Shown here: positions 26,356 to 34,637 of the stretch, in pieces
Layout: the number at the start of each line of letters is the position of its first letter
Numbering within the stretch: position 1 is the stretch's first letter
Assembly (NCBI GenBank): GCA_900550285.1
Contig: URRW01000002.1
Coordinates: forward strand, 1 to 64,000
Direction: 5' to 3'
Source: an uncultured Lachnospiraceae bacterium
Lineage (GTDB): Bacteria; Bacillota; Clostridia; Lachnospirales; Lachnospiraceae
Length of the DNA: 64,000 nt
Notes under the pieces: generated by a model
The model's database searches: none
Told to the model about the DNA's origin: nothing
Seen by the model: the letters and a program-made list of their open reading frames with translations, nothing else
Translations under genes and position numbers: made by a program

Positions 26356-28140
26356 ATGAGCAGATTTCACAACACATTTCTGGGATACCGCATTTACCGG
26401 AAAAAGTTTCTGGGAACAGTTGCAGTTGTTGTGCTGCTGTGTTCGGTCGTCTTTTTCGGAATGTTGTTCTTTTTTGTAGAAAAGTGGACGGGCAACATGA
26501 GGATCCAGGTGCAGAACCGGTTTCATGACAAGGAGAAGCGGCTGGAGCTTTTGCAGAACTGGACGGATGATTATGTGAACGGCATGTATGAGGACGCCAT
26601 GGTCATGCAGGATCTGAAGGCGCTGTTTGAAGCTGCGACCCCGATGCAGTATGTGCAGCAGCGGCGGGAGAACAGCCTGTCGCAGAGCAGCCAGATCCGG
26701 TATTTCCCGATGAATGCGCGCCAGCTTTTTATCGACAGGCGGGGGCAGATCGGGGCGGTTTCCCTGGAATCGGATTCGGGCGTGAAGCTGGTCTGGATGG
26801 ATCAGGGAGAGCTTTATGTCAATTTTGATTTTACCGACGTCAAAGAGGCGGCGGAGCGTTTGAAACAGTGCAATCTGGAAGTGTCCTCCTATTCGGTCCG
26901 CGACCCTGAGAATATGGGAAAGGCGCTGGGCACGATGAGGTTCTGGGTGGACAGCGGGAATATTTACGAGGCGGACAGCTCCCCGGAAGCGCCGTGGGCG
27001 CTGTTTGATACATACGGACGGATTTTGGAGGACGGCGGGCCGGACGGCATTGAGAAGGAATGGCTGGCGCAGGCGTCCCAGAAAGGGACTTCCTACGGCT
27101 GGCTGGAGGATACCGGGCTGGACCGGGTGTTTTTTGTCAAGATGACGTCCGGGCACGGAAACTTTTCCTATGTGACGGTCAAGAGCGTGGGGGAGATCAT
27201 TACGGACAATTCCGGTGTGATCGCAGTGCTCGCAGGGGCGCTGTTTATTCTGGCGGCGGGCGTGCTTTTGTTCAGCTATGTGGAGATCGGAGCGGACGCA
27301 GAGTTTCTGTCGCGCATCATGCGGATGCTTTCCGATATGGAAAGCGGGCATTTTGAAGACATCCGCAGGCAGGAGCTGCCGCTGCGCCACAAGGAAAACG
27401 AATACGGGATGATCGCGGTCGCCTTAAAGGACGTAGGCGAGAAGCTTCAGGGCTATATCGAGACGGAATATATTTTAAAATTAAAAGATCAGGAAACGCA
27501 GATGCGGGCGCTCCAGCATCAGATCAACCCGCATTTTTTGTATAATACGCTGGAAATCCTGCGGTCGAAGGCGCTTTTGCAGGGGGACCGGGACATGGCG
27601 GACGCCATCGCGCTTTTGGGGGCGCTGTACCGCGCCCGGATGCACGCGAAGGACAGGATCGCGCTGGGGGAAGAATTTGAGCTGCTGGAAACGTATTTAA
27701 AGATCATGTCCATGCGGTTTCGGGATAATTTTGTTTATCAGGTGGAGCTGGACGATGAGATCGCGCAGATGGAAACGGTCGGGTTCTGGCTGCAGCCTCT
27801 GGCAGAGAACTTTTTTACCCATGGATTTGACAGGGACAGTCTTTACAATCTGCTGATCGTGACCGGGCACGCTGAAAACGGCGGCGCACGCATTGAGGTG
27901 ATCGACAACGGCACAGGCATTGCGGACGGACGGCTGGAAGGAATCCGCAAAAATATGTATGAGGGAAATGATGATCCCAATGCGGACATTGGGCTGCGCA
28001 ACGTCTATATGCGGCTGAATTATTTTTACAGGGACGGATTTACGATGGAGATCGGCAACAGCAAAGAGGGCGGATTTAAGATTTCCATCTTTATTCCGGG
28101 AAAGGTGGAAGCGAATGTACACACTGGTGATCGTGGATGA
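26356..28140 (+). CDS. YesM-type sensor histidine kinase
   Basis: 594 residues. Membrane helix 1 (about 17-40), a long extracytoplasmic sensor (to about 285), helix 2 (about 290-310), a HAMP linker, then His_kinase domain with the phospho-acceptor in ALQHQINPHFLYNTLEILRSKA and an HATPase domain (PLAENFFTHGF, IDNGTGIAD, IGLRNVYMRL). YesM kinases sense carbohydrates or their transport state and activate YesN regulators. The coding end overlaps the regulator start by 26 bases. Confidence 0.92.
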   Translation: MSRFHNTFLGYRIYRKKFLGTVAVVVLLCSVVFFGMLFFFVEKWTGNMRIQVQNRFHDKEKRLELLQNWTDDYVNGMYEDAMVMQDLKALFEAATPMQYVQQRRENSLSQSSQIRYFPMNARQLFIDRRGQIGAVSLESDSGVKLVWMDQGELYVNFDFTDVKEAAERLKQCNLEVSSYSVRDPENMGKALGTMRFWVDSGNIYEADSSPEAPWALFDTYGRILEDGGPDGIEKEWLAQASQKGTSYGWLEDTGLDRVFFVKMTSGHGNFSYVTVKSVGEIITDNSGVIAVLAGALFILAAGVLLFSYVEIGADAEFLSRIMRMLSDMESGHFEDIRRQELPLRHKENEYGMIAVALKDVGEKLQGYIETEYILKLKDQETQMRALQHQINPHFLYNTLEILRSKALLQGDRDMADAIALLGALYRARMHAKDRIALGEEFELLETYLKIMSMRFRDNFVYQVELDDEIAQMETVGFWLQPLAENFFTHGFDRDSLYNLLIVTGHAENGGARIEVIDNGTGIADGRLEGIRKNMYEGNDDPNADIGLRNVYMRLNYFYRDGFTMEIGNSKEGGFKISIFIPGKVEANVHTGDRG

Positions 28141-28870
28141 CGAACCGGCGATAGCGGAAGGGATCTGCCGGCTGCTGGACTGGAAGGAGCTGGGCTTTGA
28201 GCGCATCCGGACGGCGACGAGCTGCTTTGAGGTGGTGTCGCATGTGGTGGACTGGAAGCCGGATGTGTGTCTGGTGGACGTGCGGATCGGGAATGAATTT
28301 GGCTATGAGCTGATCAACTGCTTAAACGGTATGGGGATCAAGTCCAATTATATCATGATGAGCGGCTATGATGATTTTCAGTATGCGTGCGAGGCGCTTC
28401 GCTGCGGCGCGCTGGATTATCTGTTAAAGCCGATCGACAAGACGCAGCTGCAGAAGCGGATCGAACAGATCGTCGTGGAGAGGCTGCATGGCACGGTGCG
28501 CAAAGAGTCCCGCAAAAATGAGGATCCGATTTTAGAGCGGGAATATGAAGAGTTTTCCCCGCTGATCCGCAAGATCGTGATGATGGTTGCGATGGAGTAC
28601 GGGCAGCACATTTCGTTAAAGAGCATCGCGGACCGTTTCCGGATGAACGCCACCTATCTGGGGCAGATTTTCATTAAAGAGACGGGCATGAAGTTTTCGG
28701 AATATCTGATGGCTTACCGCATGTATGTGGCGCGGGAGCGGATCTTGAACACGGACGACAAAATCTCGGCGGTGGCGGCGGACGTGGGATATTCCAATAT
28801 GAATTATTTTTATCAGCATTTCCACAATTATTATGACATCACGCCTTCCGAAATGAGGGCTGGTAAATAA
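28115..28870 (+). CDS. YesN-type response regulator with AraC DNA-binding domain
   Basis: 251 residues. Receiver domain (1-120): VIVDDEPAIAEGI, phospho-acceptor Asp in CLVDVRIGNEFG, and LDYLLKPIDKTQL. AraC-type double helix-turn-helix in the last 100 residues (ISLKSIADRFRMNATYLGQIFIKETG and AVAADVGYSNMNYFYQHFHNYY). It should drive the neighbouring importer and glycosidase genes. The start codon lies inside the kinase gene, so they are translationally coupled. Confidence 0.92.
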   Translation: MYTLVIVDDEPAIAEGICRLLDWKELGFERIRTATSCFEVVSHVVDWKPDVCLVDVRIGNEFGYELINCLNGMGIKSNYIMMSGYDDFQYACEALRCGALDYLLKPIDKTQLQKRIEQIVVERLHGTVRKESRKNEDPILEREYEEFSPLIRKIVMMVAMEYGQHISLKSIADRFRMNATYLGQIFIKETGMKFSEYLMAYRMYVARERILNTDDKISAVAADVGYSNMNYFYQHFHNYYDITPSEMRAGK

Positions 28871-28885
28871 GGAGGAGAATGAAAA

Positions 28886-30358
28886 ATGAGAGTCCTGTTT
28901 TTTGACATTGATACGCTGCGCGCGGATCACATGGGCTGCTATGGGTATGGCAGAAACACAACGCCCGTTATGGACGCAATCGCAAAGGAGGGAGTGCGCT
29001 TTGACGACTATTATTGTCCGAACGCGCCGTGCCTGCCTTCCCGCGCGTCCATGATCAGCGGCCAGTACGGCGTGCACAACGGCATCGTAGGCCACGGCGG
29101 AACGGCTGCCGATATGCGCCTGCAGGGAACGACCAGAAGCTTTACCGACGATATGTCCGAGAACGGCTTATTTATGCAGTTTCGGCGGGCAGGAATGCAC
29201 ACCGTTTCTTTCTCGACGTTTGCGGAGCGCCACAGCGCATGGTGGTTTAATTCCGGTTTCAACGAGTGCTACAACGTAGGTAACCGCGGCAGCGAGTCGG
29301 CGGAGATGGTAACGCCCCACGTGTTGGACTGGCTTGAGAAAAACGGGGAAAAGGACAACTGGATGATGCACGTCCATTTCTGGGATCCCCATACCCCGTA
29401 CCGCACCCCGGCGGATTATCCGGATCAGTTCGCGGACGAGCCGCTGCCGGACGACTGGATCACGGAGGATATTTTTAAGGAACATCTTCTGCATATCGGT
29501 CCTCATGGTGCAAATGAGATCAATATGTGGAATGACGATGCAAATGCGATGTGGCCTAAGCATCCCGGAAAGCTGACCAGCCTGGATGAAGCAAAAAAAT
29601 TCTTAAATCAGTATGACAACGGTATCCGCTATACGGATGATAATGTTGGTATGATCGTGGGATGGCTGAAAGAGCATGGTCTTTATAATGACGATCTGGC
29701 AATTATCATCACGGCGGACCATGGTGAAGATCTGGGTGAATTTGGAATTTATGCCGAGCATGGAGCGGCGGACGAGCCGGTATGCCGCATTCCGCTGATC
29801 GTGCGTTGGCCCGGCATGAGAAAGGGCGCTGTAGCAAAAGGATTTCATGATAATACGGATCTGGTGCCGACCGTTCAGGAACTTCTGGGGACGCCGAAGT
29901 TTTCAGACCGCTACCGGTATGACGGGGTATCCTTTGCAAAGACGTTAAAGGATGGAACGGATTGTTCCAGACCTTATGCGGTGCTGACCCAGTGCGCCCA
30001 TGTGTGCCAGAGAAGCGTGCGTTTTGACGATTACGTTTATATCCGCACGGTGCACGGCGGCTATCATCTGTTCCCGGATGAGATGCTGTTTAATATTAAG
30101 GAAGATCCCCACGAGCAGCATGATCTGGCAAAGGAGCGCCCGGATCTGTGCGCAAAGGGTGCGAAGATGATCCTTGACTGGAACGATCAGATGATGAAAA
30201 CGTCCAACTATGACGTGGATCCGATGTGGACGGTTATGCGGGAAGGCGGGCCGGAGCATTGCAGAGGCCAGCTGAAATCCTACATGGAGCGTTTGAAAGG
30301 AACGCCCAGAGAATACGGGATCGAGCTGTTAAAAGAGAAATACGGAGACTGTGAATAA
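28886..30358 (+). CDS. Sulfatase (Cys-type active site), second copy
   Basis: 490 residues. Metal-site start FFDIDTLRADHMGCYGYGRNT, modification motif CLPSR (Cys49) in NAPCLPSRASMISGQYG, and ITADHGEDLGEFGIYAEHG further on. It is distinct in sequence from the sulfatase at 20.8 kb. No signal peptide, so it would act inside the cell on imported sulfated sugar. The 15-base gap after yesN-type gene and the close join to GH3 put it in the regulated operon. Confidence 0.92.
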   Translation: MRVLFFDIDTLRADHMGCYGYGRNTTPVMDAIAKEGVRFDDYYCPNAPCLPSRASMISGQYGVHNGIVGHGGTAADMRLQGTTRSFTDDMSENGLFMQFRRAGMHTVSFSTFAERHSAWWFNSGFNECYNVGNRGSESAEMVTPHVLDWLEKNGEKDNWMMHVHFWDPHTPYRTPADYPDQFADEPLPDDWITEDIFKEHLLHIGPHGANEINMWNDDANAMWPKHPGKLTSLDEAKKFLNQYDNGIRYTDDNVGMIVGWLKEHGLYNDDLAIIITADHGEDLGEFGIYAEHGAADEPVCRIPLIVRWPGMRKGAVAKGFHDNTDLVPTVQELLGTPKFSDRYRYDGVSFAKTLKDGTDCSRPYAVLTQCAHVCQRSVRFDDYVYIRTVHGGYHLFPDEMLFNIKEDPHEQHDLAKERPDLCAKGAKMILDWNDQMMKTSNYDVDPMWTVMREGGPEHCRGQLKSYMERLKGTPREYGIELLKEKYGDCE

Positions 30359-30359
30359 G

Positions 30360-32702
30360 ATGAAGGCATATCAGGATACATCCCTTTCCCCGGCAAAGCG
30401 CGCAAAGGCGCTGCTGGGGGAGATGACGCTGGCGGAAAAGGTAGGGCAGCTAAATCAGCGCCTTTACGGCTTCCGGATTTATGAAAGAAAGCAGACGGCA
30501 GACGGCGAGACGATCGAGCTGTCGGAGGAATTTAAGCAGGAGGTAGAGCGCTTTGGCGGGCTTGGCACGCTGTACGGCCTTTACCGCGCCGATCCGTGGG
30601 CGGATAAGGATTATGCGACGGGGCTGTGCGGAAGTCTGGCAAAGAAGGCTTATAATGAGGTGCAGCGCTATGTGCTGGAGCATTCCCGGCTGGGGATCCC
30701 GGCGCTGATGAGCTCGGAATGCCCCCACGGGCATCAGGCGCTGGACGGCTACCTGCTCCCGGTCAACCTGGCGGCGGGCGCGACCTTTGACCCGGCGCTT
30801 TTAAAGGCGGCAAACCGCGTGTGCGGACGCCAGCTGCAGGCGATGGGCGTCGACCTGGCGCTCGTATCCATGCTGGATGTGCTCCGCGACCCGAGATGGG
30901 GACGAAGTGAAGAATGTTATGGAGAAGACCCGTACCTGTGTTCCAGAATGGCGGCGGCAGCGGTCGAGGGGATGCAGGAGGCAGGGCCGTATGCGGTAGC
31001 AAAGCATTTTGCGGCGCAGGGCGAGGGCACGGGCGGCGTCAACGCCAGCGCGGCGAGGATAGGAGAGCGCGAGCTGAGGGAAATCCATTTTCCTCCGGCG
31101 CAGGCGGCGATAAAAGCGGGTGCGAAAGGCATCATGGCGGCGTATAATGAGATAGACGGCGTATACTGCCATGCAAATTCCTGGCTCCTTAATGATGTTA
31201 TACGCGATGAGATGGGCTTTGACGGCATCGTAATGTCGGATGGCGTTGCAATAGACAATCTGGACAGCATGACAGGGGACAACGTGGCGTCCGGCGCACT
31301 GGCACTGCAGTCCGGTGTGGATATGGGACTGTGGGACAGGGCGTTTGGAAAGCTGGAAGAAGCGGTTTCCAGAGGGCTTGTGAAGCAGTCGCGGTTAGAC
31401 CAGGCGGTGCTGCGCATCCTGACGCTCAAATTCGAGCGCGGGCTGTTCGAGCATCCGTACCTGCCGGAGGACGAAGAGGGCGTGCGCGTGCCCTATGAGC
31501 TGCATCCGGAGAGTCTGCAGATGGCGCGGGAGAGCCTGATCCTTTTACAGAACCGCGGGCAGCTCCTTCCGCTGGAAAAAACCGCAGCCGCAGCCAAAAA
31601 GCTGGCGGTGGTCGGCCCCAACGCGGACAGCCTGTATGCGCAGCTTGGCGACTATACGCCGCCGCTTCGCAGGGAGGACGGTGTGACGGTGCTGGACGGC
31701 GTGCGCGCGCTCTATCCGGAGAGCGATGTGCGTTTTGCGCAGGGCTGCTGGCTCCGCAAAGCGGACGCAGCGCTTTTGAAAGAGGCAAAGGCGCTGGCAG
31801 AGGACAGCGACGCAGTGATCTGTGTGCTGGGAGGCTCTTCCAGCCGGTTTGGAAGCAACGCTGCCTTTGATACAAACGGCGCGGCGATCGCAGGCGCTTC
31901 TTCCGATGAGGCAGCGGGGCAGGAAAAGGGCGCAGGGACGGTCGATCCCGGCCCGCAGATGGACTGCGGCGAGGGCATGGACTGCGCGGACATCGACCTG
32001 CCAAAGGCACAGCTTGAGCTGTTGGAGACGCTGAAAGCCTGCGGAAAGCCCGTGATCGCGGTGGTGATCTGCGGCAGGCCGCTGGTGCTGACAAAGGTGT
32101 GCGGGCTGGCGGATGCGGTTGTGCTCGGCTTTTATCCCGGCCCGAGAGGCGGACAGGCTGTGGCAGAGGTGCTTTGCGGAGACTGCGCGCCCTCCGGCAG
32201 GCTTCCGGTTTCCCTGCCCAGAAGCACCGGACAGGTTCCGGTATATTATAACTACAAAAATTCCTACCGGGCAATCTATTACATGGACGAGCAGCCCGGC
32301 GCGCTCTTTCCCTTCGGATATGGGCTGGGATATACGGAATTTGCGTGGGACAATATCGAGCTGAGCACGGAGCGCTGCAATACAGCGGCGCTGGAAAAGA
32401 AGGGCGTGACGCTGACGGCGCGGGTAAAAAATACCGGAAAAAGAGGCGGCTTTGTCGTTCCGCAGCTTTATGTGACCGATCTGGCGGCGTCCACGGTGCG
32501 CAGGGTCAAGGAATTGAAGGCATTCCAGAAGGTATGGCTGGATGCCGGACAGGAAAGGACGGTTTCCCTTTCCCTTGACAGGGAGGCGTTTAGCCTGTGG
32601 AACCAGAAGATGAAGTTTGTAACGGAACCGGGCAGCTTTCAGCTGGAGCTTGCAGACGGCGCCGATACGATATGGAAAGGAGAATTTACGTTATGTATTT
32701 AA
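30360..32702 (+). CDS. Glycoside hydrolase family 3
   Basis: 780 residues. Full BglX-like layout: GH3 N-domain (1 to about 320) with LLGEMTLAEKVGQL, KHFAAQGEG and the nucleophile Asp294 in VMSDGVAID; GH3 C-domain (about 385-620) and a fibronectin-III-like end. No signal peptide. GH3 enzymes remove beta-linked glucose, xylose or N-acetylglucosamine; which one is not readable here. The ATG at 30360 begins just after the sulfatase stop; an in-frame GTG at 30351 overlaps it and is an alternative start. Confidence 0.9.
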   Translation: MKAYQDTSLSPAKRAKALLGEMTLAEKVGQLNQRLYGFRIYERKQTADGETIELSEEFKQEVERFGGLGTLYGLYRADPWADKDYATGLCGSLAKKAYNEVQRYVLEHSRLGIPALMSSECPHGHQALDGYLLPVNLAAGATFDPALLKAANRVCGRQLQAMGVDLALVSMLDVLRDPRWGRSEECYGEDPYLCSRMAAAAVEGMQEAGPYAVAKHFAAQGEGTGGVNASAARIGERELREIHFPPAQAAIKAGAKGIMAAYNEIDGVYCHANSWLLNDVIRDEMGFDGIVMSDGVAIDNLDSMTGDNVASGALALQSGVDMGLWDRAFGKLEEAVSRGLVKQSRLDQAVLRILTLKFERGLFEHPYLPEDEEGVRVPYELHPESLQMARESLILLQNRGQLLPLEKTAAAAKKLAVVGPNADSLYAQLGDYTPPLRREDGVTVLDGVRALYPESDVRFAQGCWLRKADAALLKEAKALAEDSDAVICVLGGSSSRFGSNAAFDTNGAAIAGASSDEAAGQEKGAGTVDPGPQMDCGEGMDCADIDLPKAQLELLETLKACGKPVIAVVICGRPLVLTKVCGLADAVVLGFYPGPRGGQAVAEVLCGDCAPSGRLPVSLPRSTGQVPVYYNYKNSYRAIYYMDEQPGALFPFGYGLGYTEFAWDNIELSTERCNTAALEKKGVTLTARVKNTGKRGGFVVPQLYVTDLAASTVRRVKELKAFQKVWLDAGQERTVSLSLDREAFSLWNQKMKFVTEPGSFQLELADGADTIWKGEFTLCI

Positions 32703-34549
32703 TCCCCGCTCCGGCGAAGCTGGAGAAAAAAGAAGGACAGTTTATCTGGACCTATGAAACCTATGTCAGCCTGGACAAAAGCTGCAGCCCCCTGATCAGC
32801 CGTCAGGCGATGCTGTTTGGCGATGGCGCAGAGGAAAGGCTGGGCTTCCGCCCGATCATCGCAAGAGGCGCAGGGCAGGAGGGAGACGTCAGGATCGTTC
32901 AGGACGACTCCATGAAAAAAGAAAGCTATATCCTGGACATCACGGAGGACGGCATCTGCCTGACCGGCGAGGAAAGCGGCGTATGGCACGGCATGCAGAC
33001 GCTTCTGCAGATCCTCGAGCAGGAGGGGGCGGTGCTTGGCGCGCTCCATATCGAGGACGAGCCTTCCATTGCAAACCGCGGTTATTATTTTGACTGCGCA
33101 AGAGGCCGCGTGCCCAAGCTTGACTGGCTGAAAAAGCTGGCGGACCGGATGGCTTACTACAAGATGAACCAGCTGCAGCTTTACATCGAGCATTCCTATC
33201 TGTTCCGCGGCATGACCGAGCTGTGGAGGGACGACACCCCGCTGACTGCGGAAGAGATCATGGAATTTGACCATTACTGCAATGAGCGCGGCATCGAGCT
33301 TGTCCCCTCCCTGTCCAGCTTCGGACATCTCCACAAGCTGCTGTCCTCGAAGGAATACGAGCATCTGTGCGAGCTGGAGGGTTCTAACAAAAGACCGTTC
33401 TCTTTGCCGGACAGAATGCATCACCACACGATCAACACGCTGGATCCGGAAAGCATCGGGCTGATCGAGGGCATGATCGGCGAATATATGGAGCTGTTTA
33501 CCTCGAAGCAGTTTAACTTCTGCGCGGACGAAACCTTCGATCTGGGCAAGGGAAAGAGCAAGGCAGCGGTGGAAGAGAAGGGACGCGGCAGGATTTACAT
33601 TGATTATGTGAAGAAGCTGGCGGACTTCGTGATCTCCAAAGGGCGTCGCCCGATGTTCTGGGGCGACGTGATCTTAGGCTTCCCGGAGCTGTTAAAGGAT
33701 CTGCCGGAAGAGATCATCTGCTTAAACTGGGGATATTTGTGGAATCAGCGGGAAGAGGAGACGATGTGGATGCACGACGCGGGCGCGACCCAGTACTGCT
33801 GCCCCGGCTGCTGCGCATGGAACGAGCTGACCGCCCTGAACTGGAATTCCTACAATAACGTAATGCGCCTTTGCAATTATGCGAGAAAATACAACGCCAT
33901 CGGCATCCTCAATACCGACTGGGGCGATTTCCTGCATATCAACCATCCTGATTTTACAAGGGTCGGCATGATCTACGGCGCGGCATTTTCATGGAATGAG
34001 AACATCCCTTCTTATGAAGAGATCAACCGTCAGATCTCCCGTCTGGAATACCGCGACGACAGCGAGGGCTATCTGGAAATCGTACACCGGATCCATGAAA
34101 ACAGCGCCTTTAGCTGGGGAGAGACGGTGCGTTTCTGGGAGATCAAAAGGGGCGTGGGCGACCATGAGGCGGACAGCCTGAAATTCATGAAGGACAGCCT
34201 GCCCTCCATGGATACGGCAGATGAAAAGGACGCCCGCTTAAAGGAGCTGGCAAAAGAGCTTTACGCCCACATCGGGCGTCTGGACAGCTCCAAAAAGGCG
34301 CTTATCATGCCCCAGATCGTTGCGGCGGACGGAATCCGTATTTTCAACCAGATCGGCAAATTTGCGACGGCAGAGCTGTTCGGCAAAGCCTACGATACGA
34401 TGCCTGACAGCTGGGCGCTTGCAAAAGAGCTGGAAACATGGTTCTATCATTATAAACAGGTATACAGAAGCGTGAGCCGGGAGTCCGAGCTGCGCATTGT
34501 TCAGGATCTGGTATGCTGGTACGGCGATTATCTGCGCGATCAGAAATAA
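32693..34549 (+). CDS. GH20-like beta-N-acetylhexosaminidase
   Basis: 618 residues, start at 32693 overlapping the GH3 end by 10 bases with AAAGGAG before it. A small alpha/beta N-domain (1 to about 125) precedes a TIM barrel: IANRGYYFDCARGRVP, YKMNQLQLYIEH, RGIELVPSLSSFGHLHKLL, then the adjacent acidic pair Asp279-Glu280 in FCADETFDLGKGKS, which matches the catalytic DE of GH20, and later INTDWGD. It probably removes beta-GlcNAc or GalNAc. The barrel sequence departs from classical GH20, so a related subfamily is possible. Confidence 0.78.
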   Translation: MYLIPAPAKLEKKEGQFIWTYETYVSLDKSCSPLISRQAMLFGDGAEERLGFRPIIARGAGQEGDVRIVQDDSMKKESYILDITEDGICLTGEESGVWHGMQTLLQILEQEGAVLGALHIEDEPSIANRGYYFDCARGRVPKLDWLKKLADRMAYYKMNQLQLYIEHSYLFRGMTELWRDDTPLTAEEIMEFDHYCNERGIELVPSLSSFGHLHKLLSSKEYEHLCELEGSNKRPFSLPDRMHHHTINTLDPESIGLIEGMIGEYMELFTSKQFNFCADETFDLGKGKSKAAVEEKGRGRIYIDYVKKLADFVISKGRRPMFWGDVILGFPELLKDLPEEIICLNWGYLWNQREEETMWMHDAGATQYCCPGCCAWNELTALNWNSYNNVMRLCNYARKYNAIGILNTDWGDFLHINHPDFTRVGMIYGAAFSWNENIPSYEEINRQISRLEYRDDSEGYLEIVHRIHENSAFSWGETVRFWEIKRGVGDHEADSLKFMKDSLPSMDTADEKDARLKELAKELYAHIGRLDSSKKALIMPQIVAADGIRIFNQIGKFATAELFGKAYDTMPDSWALAKELETWFYHYKQVYRSVSRESELRIVQDLVCWYGDYLRDQK

Positions 34550-34589
34550 AAAACGGACAAAAGGAACCTGATTTTGGGGGATTTTTGTC

Positions 34590-34618
34590 TGCGGGCGTCC
34601 CCAAATGCGGCGCCCGCA
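34590..34618 (+). promoter_or_regulatory. Intercistronic hairpin before the beta-mannosidase gene
   Basis: TGCGGGCG (34590-34597) pairs with CGCCCGCA (34611-34618), followed by AAAAGAGAAAGGAG and the next start. No T-run follows, so read-through with mRNA stabilisation or processing is more likely than termination. Confidence 0.5.
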
Positions 34619-34637
34619 AAAGAGAAAGGAGTATTGA

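Noticed and set aside
26296..27390. 364-codon minus-strand frame
   Set aside because: Antisense of the YesM-type kinase; no start signal and His/Arg-rich composition.
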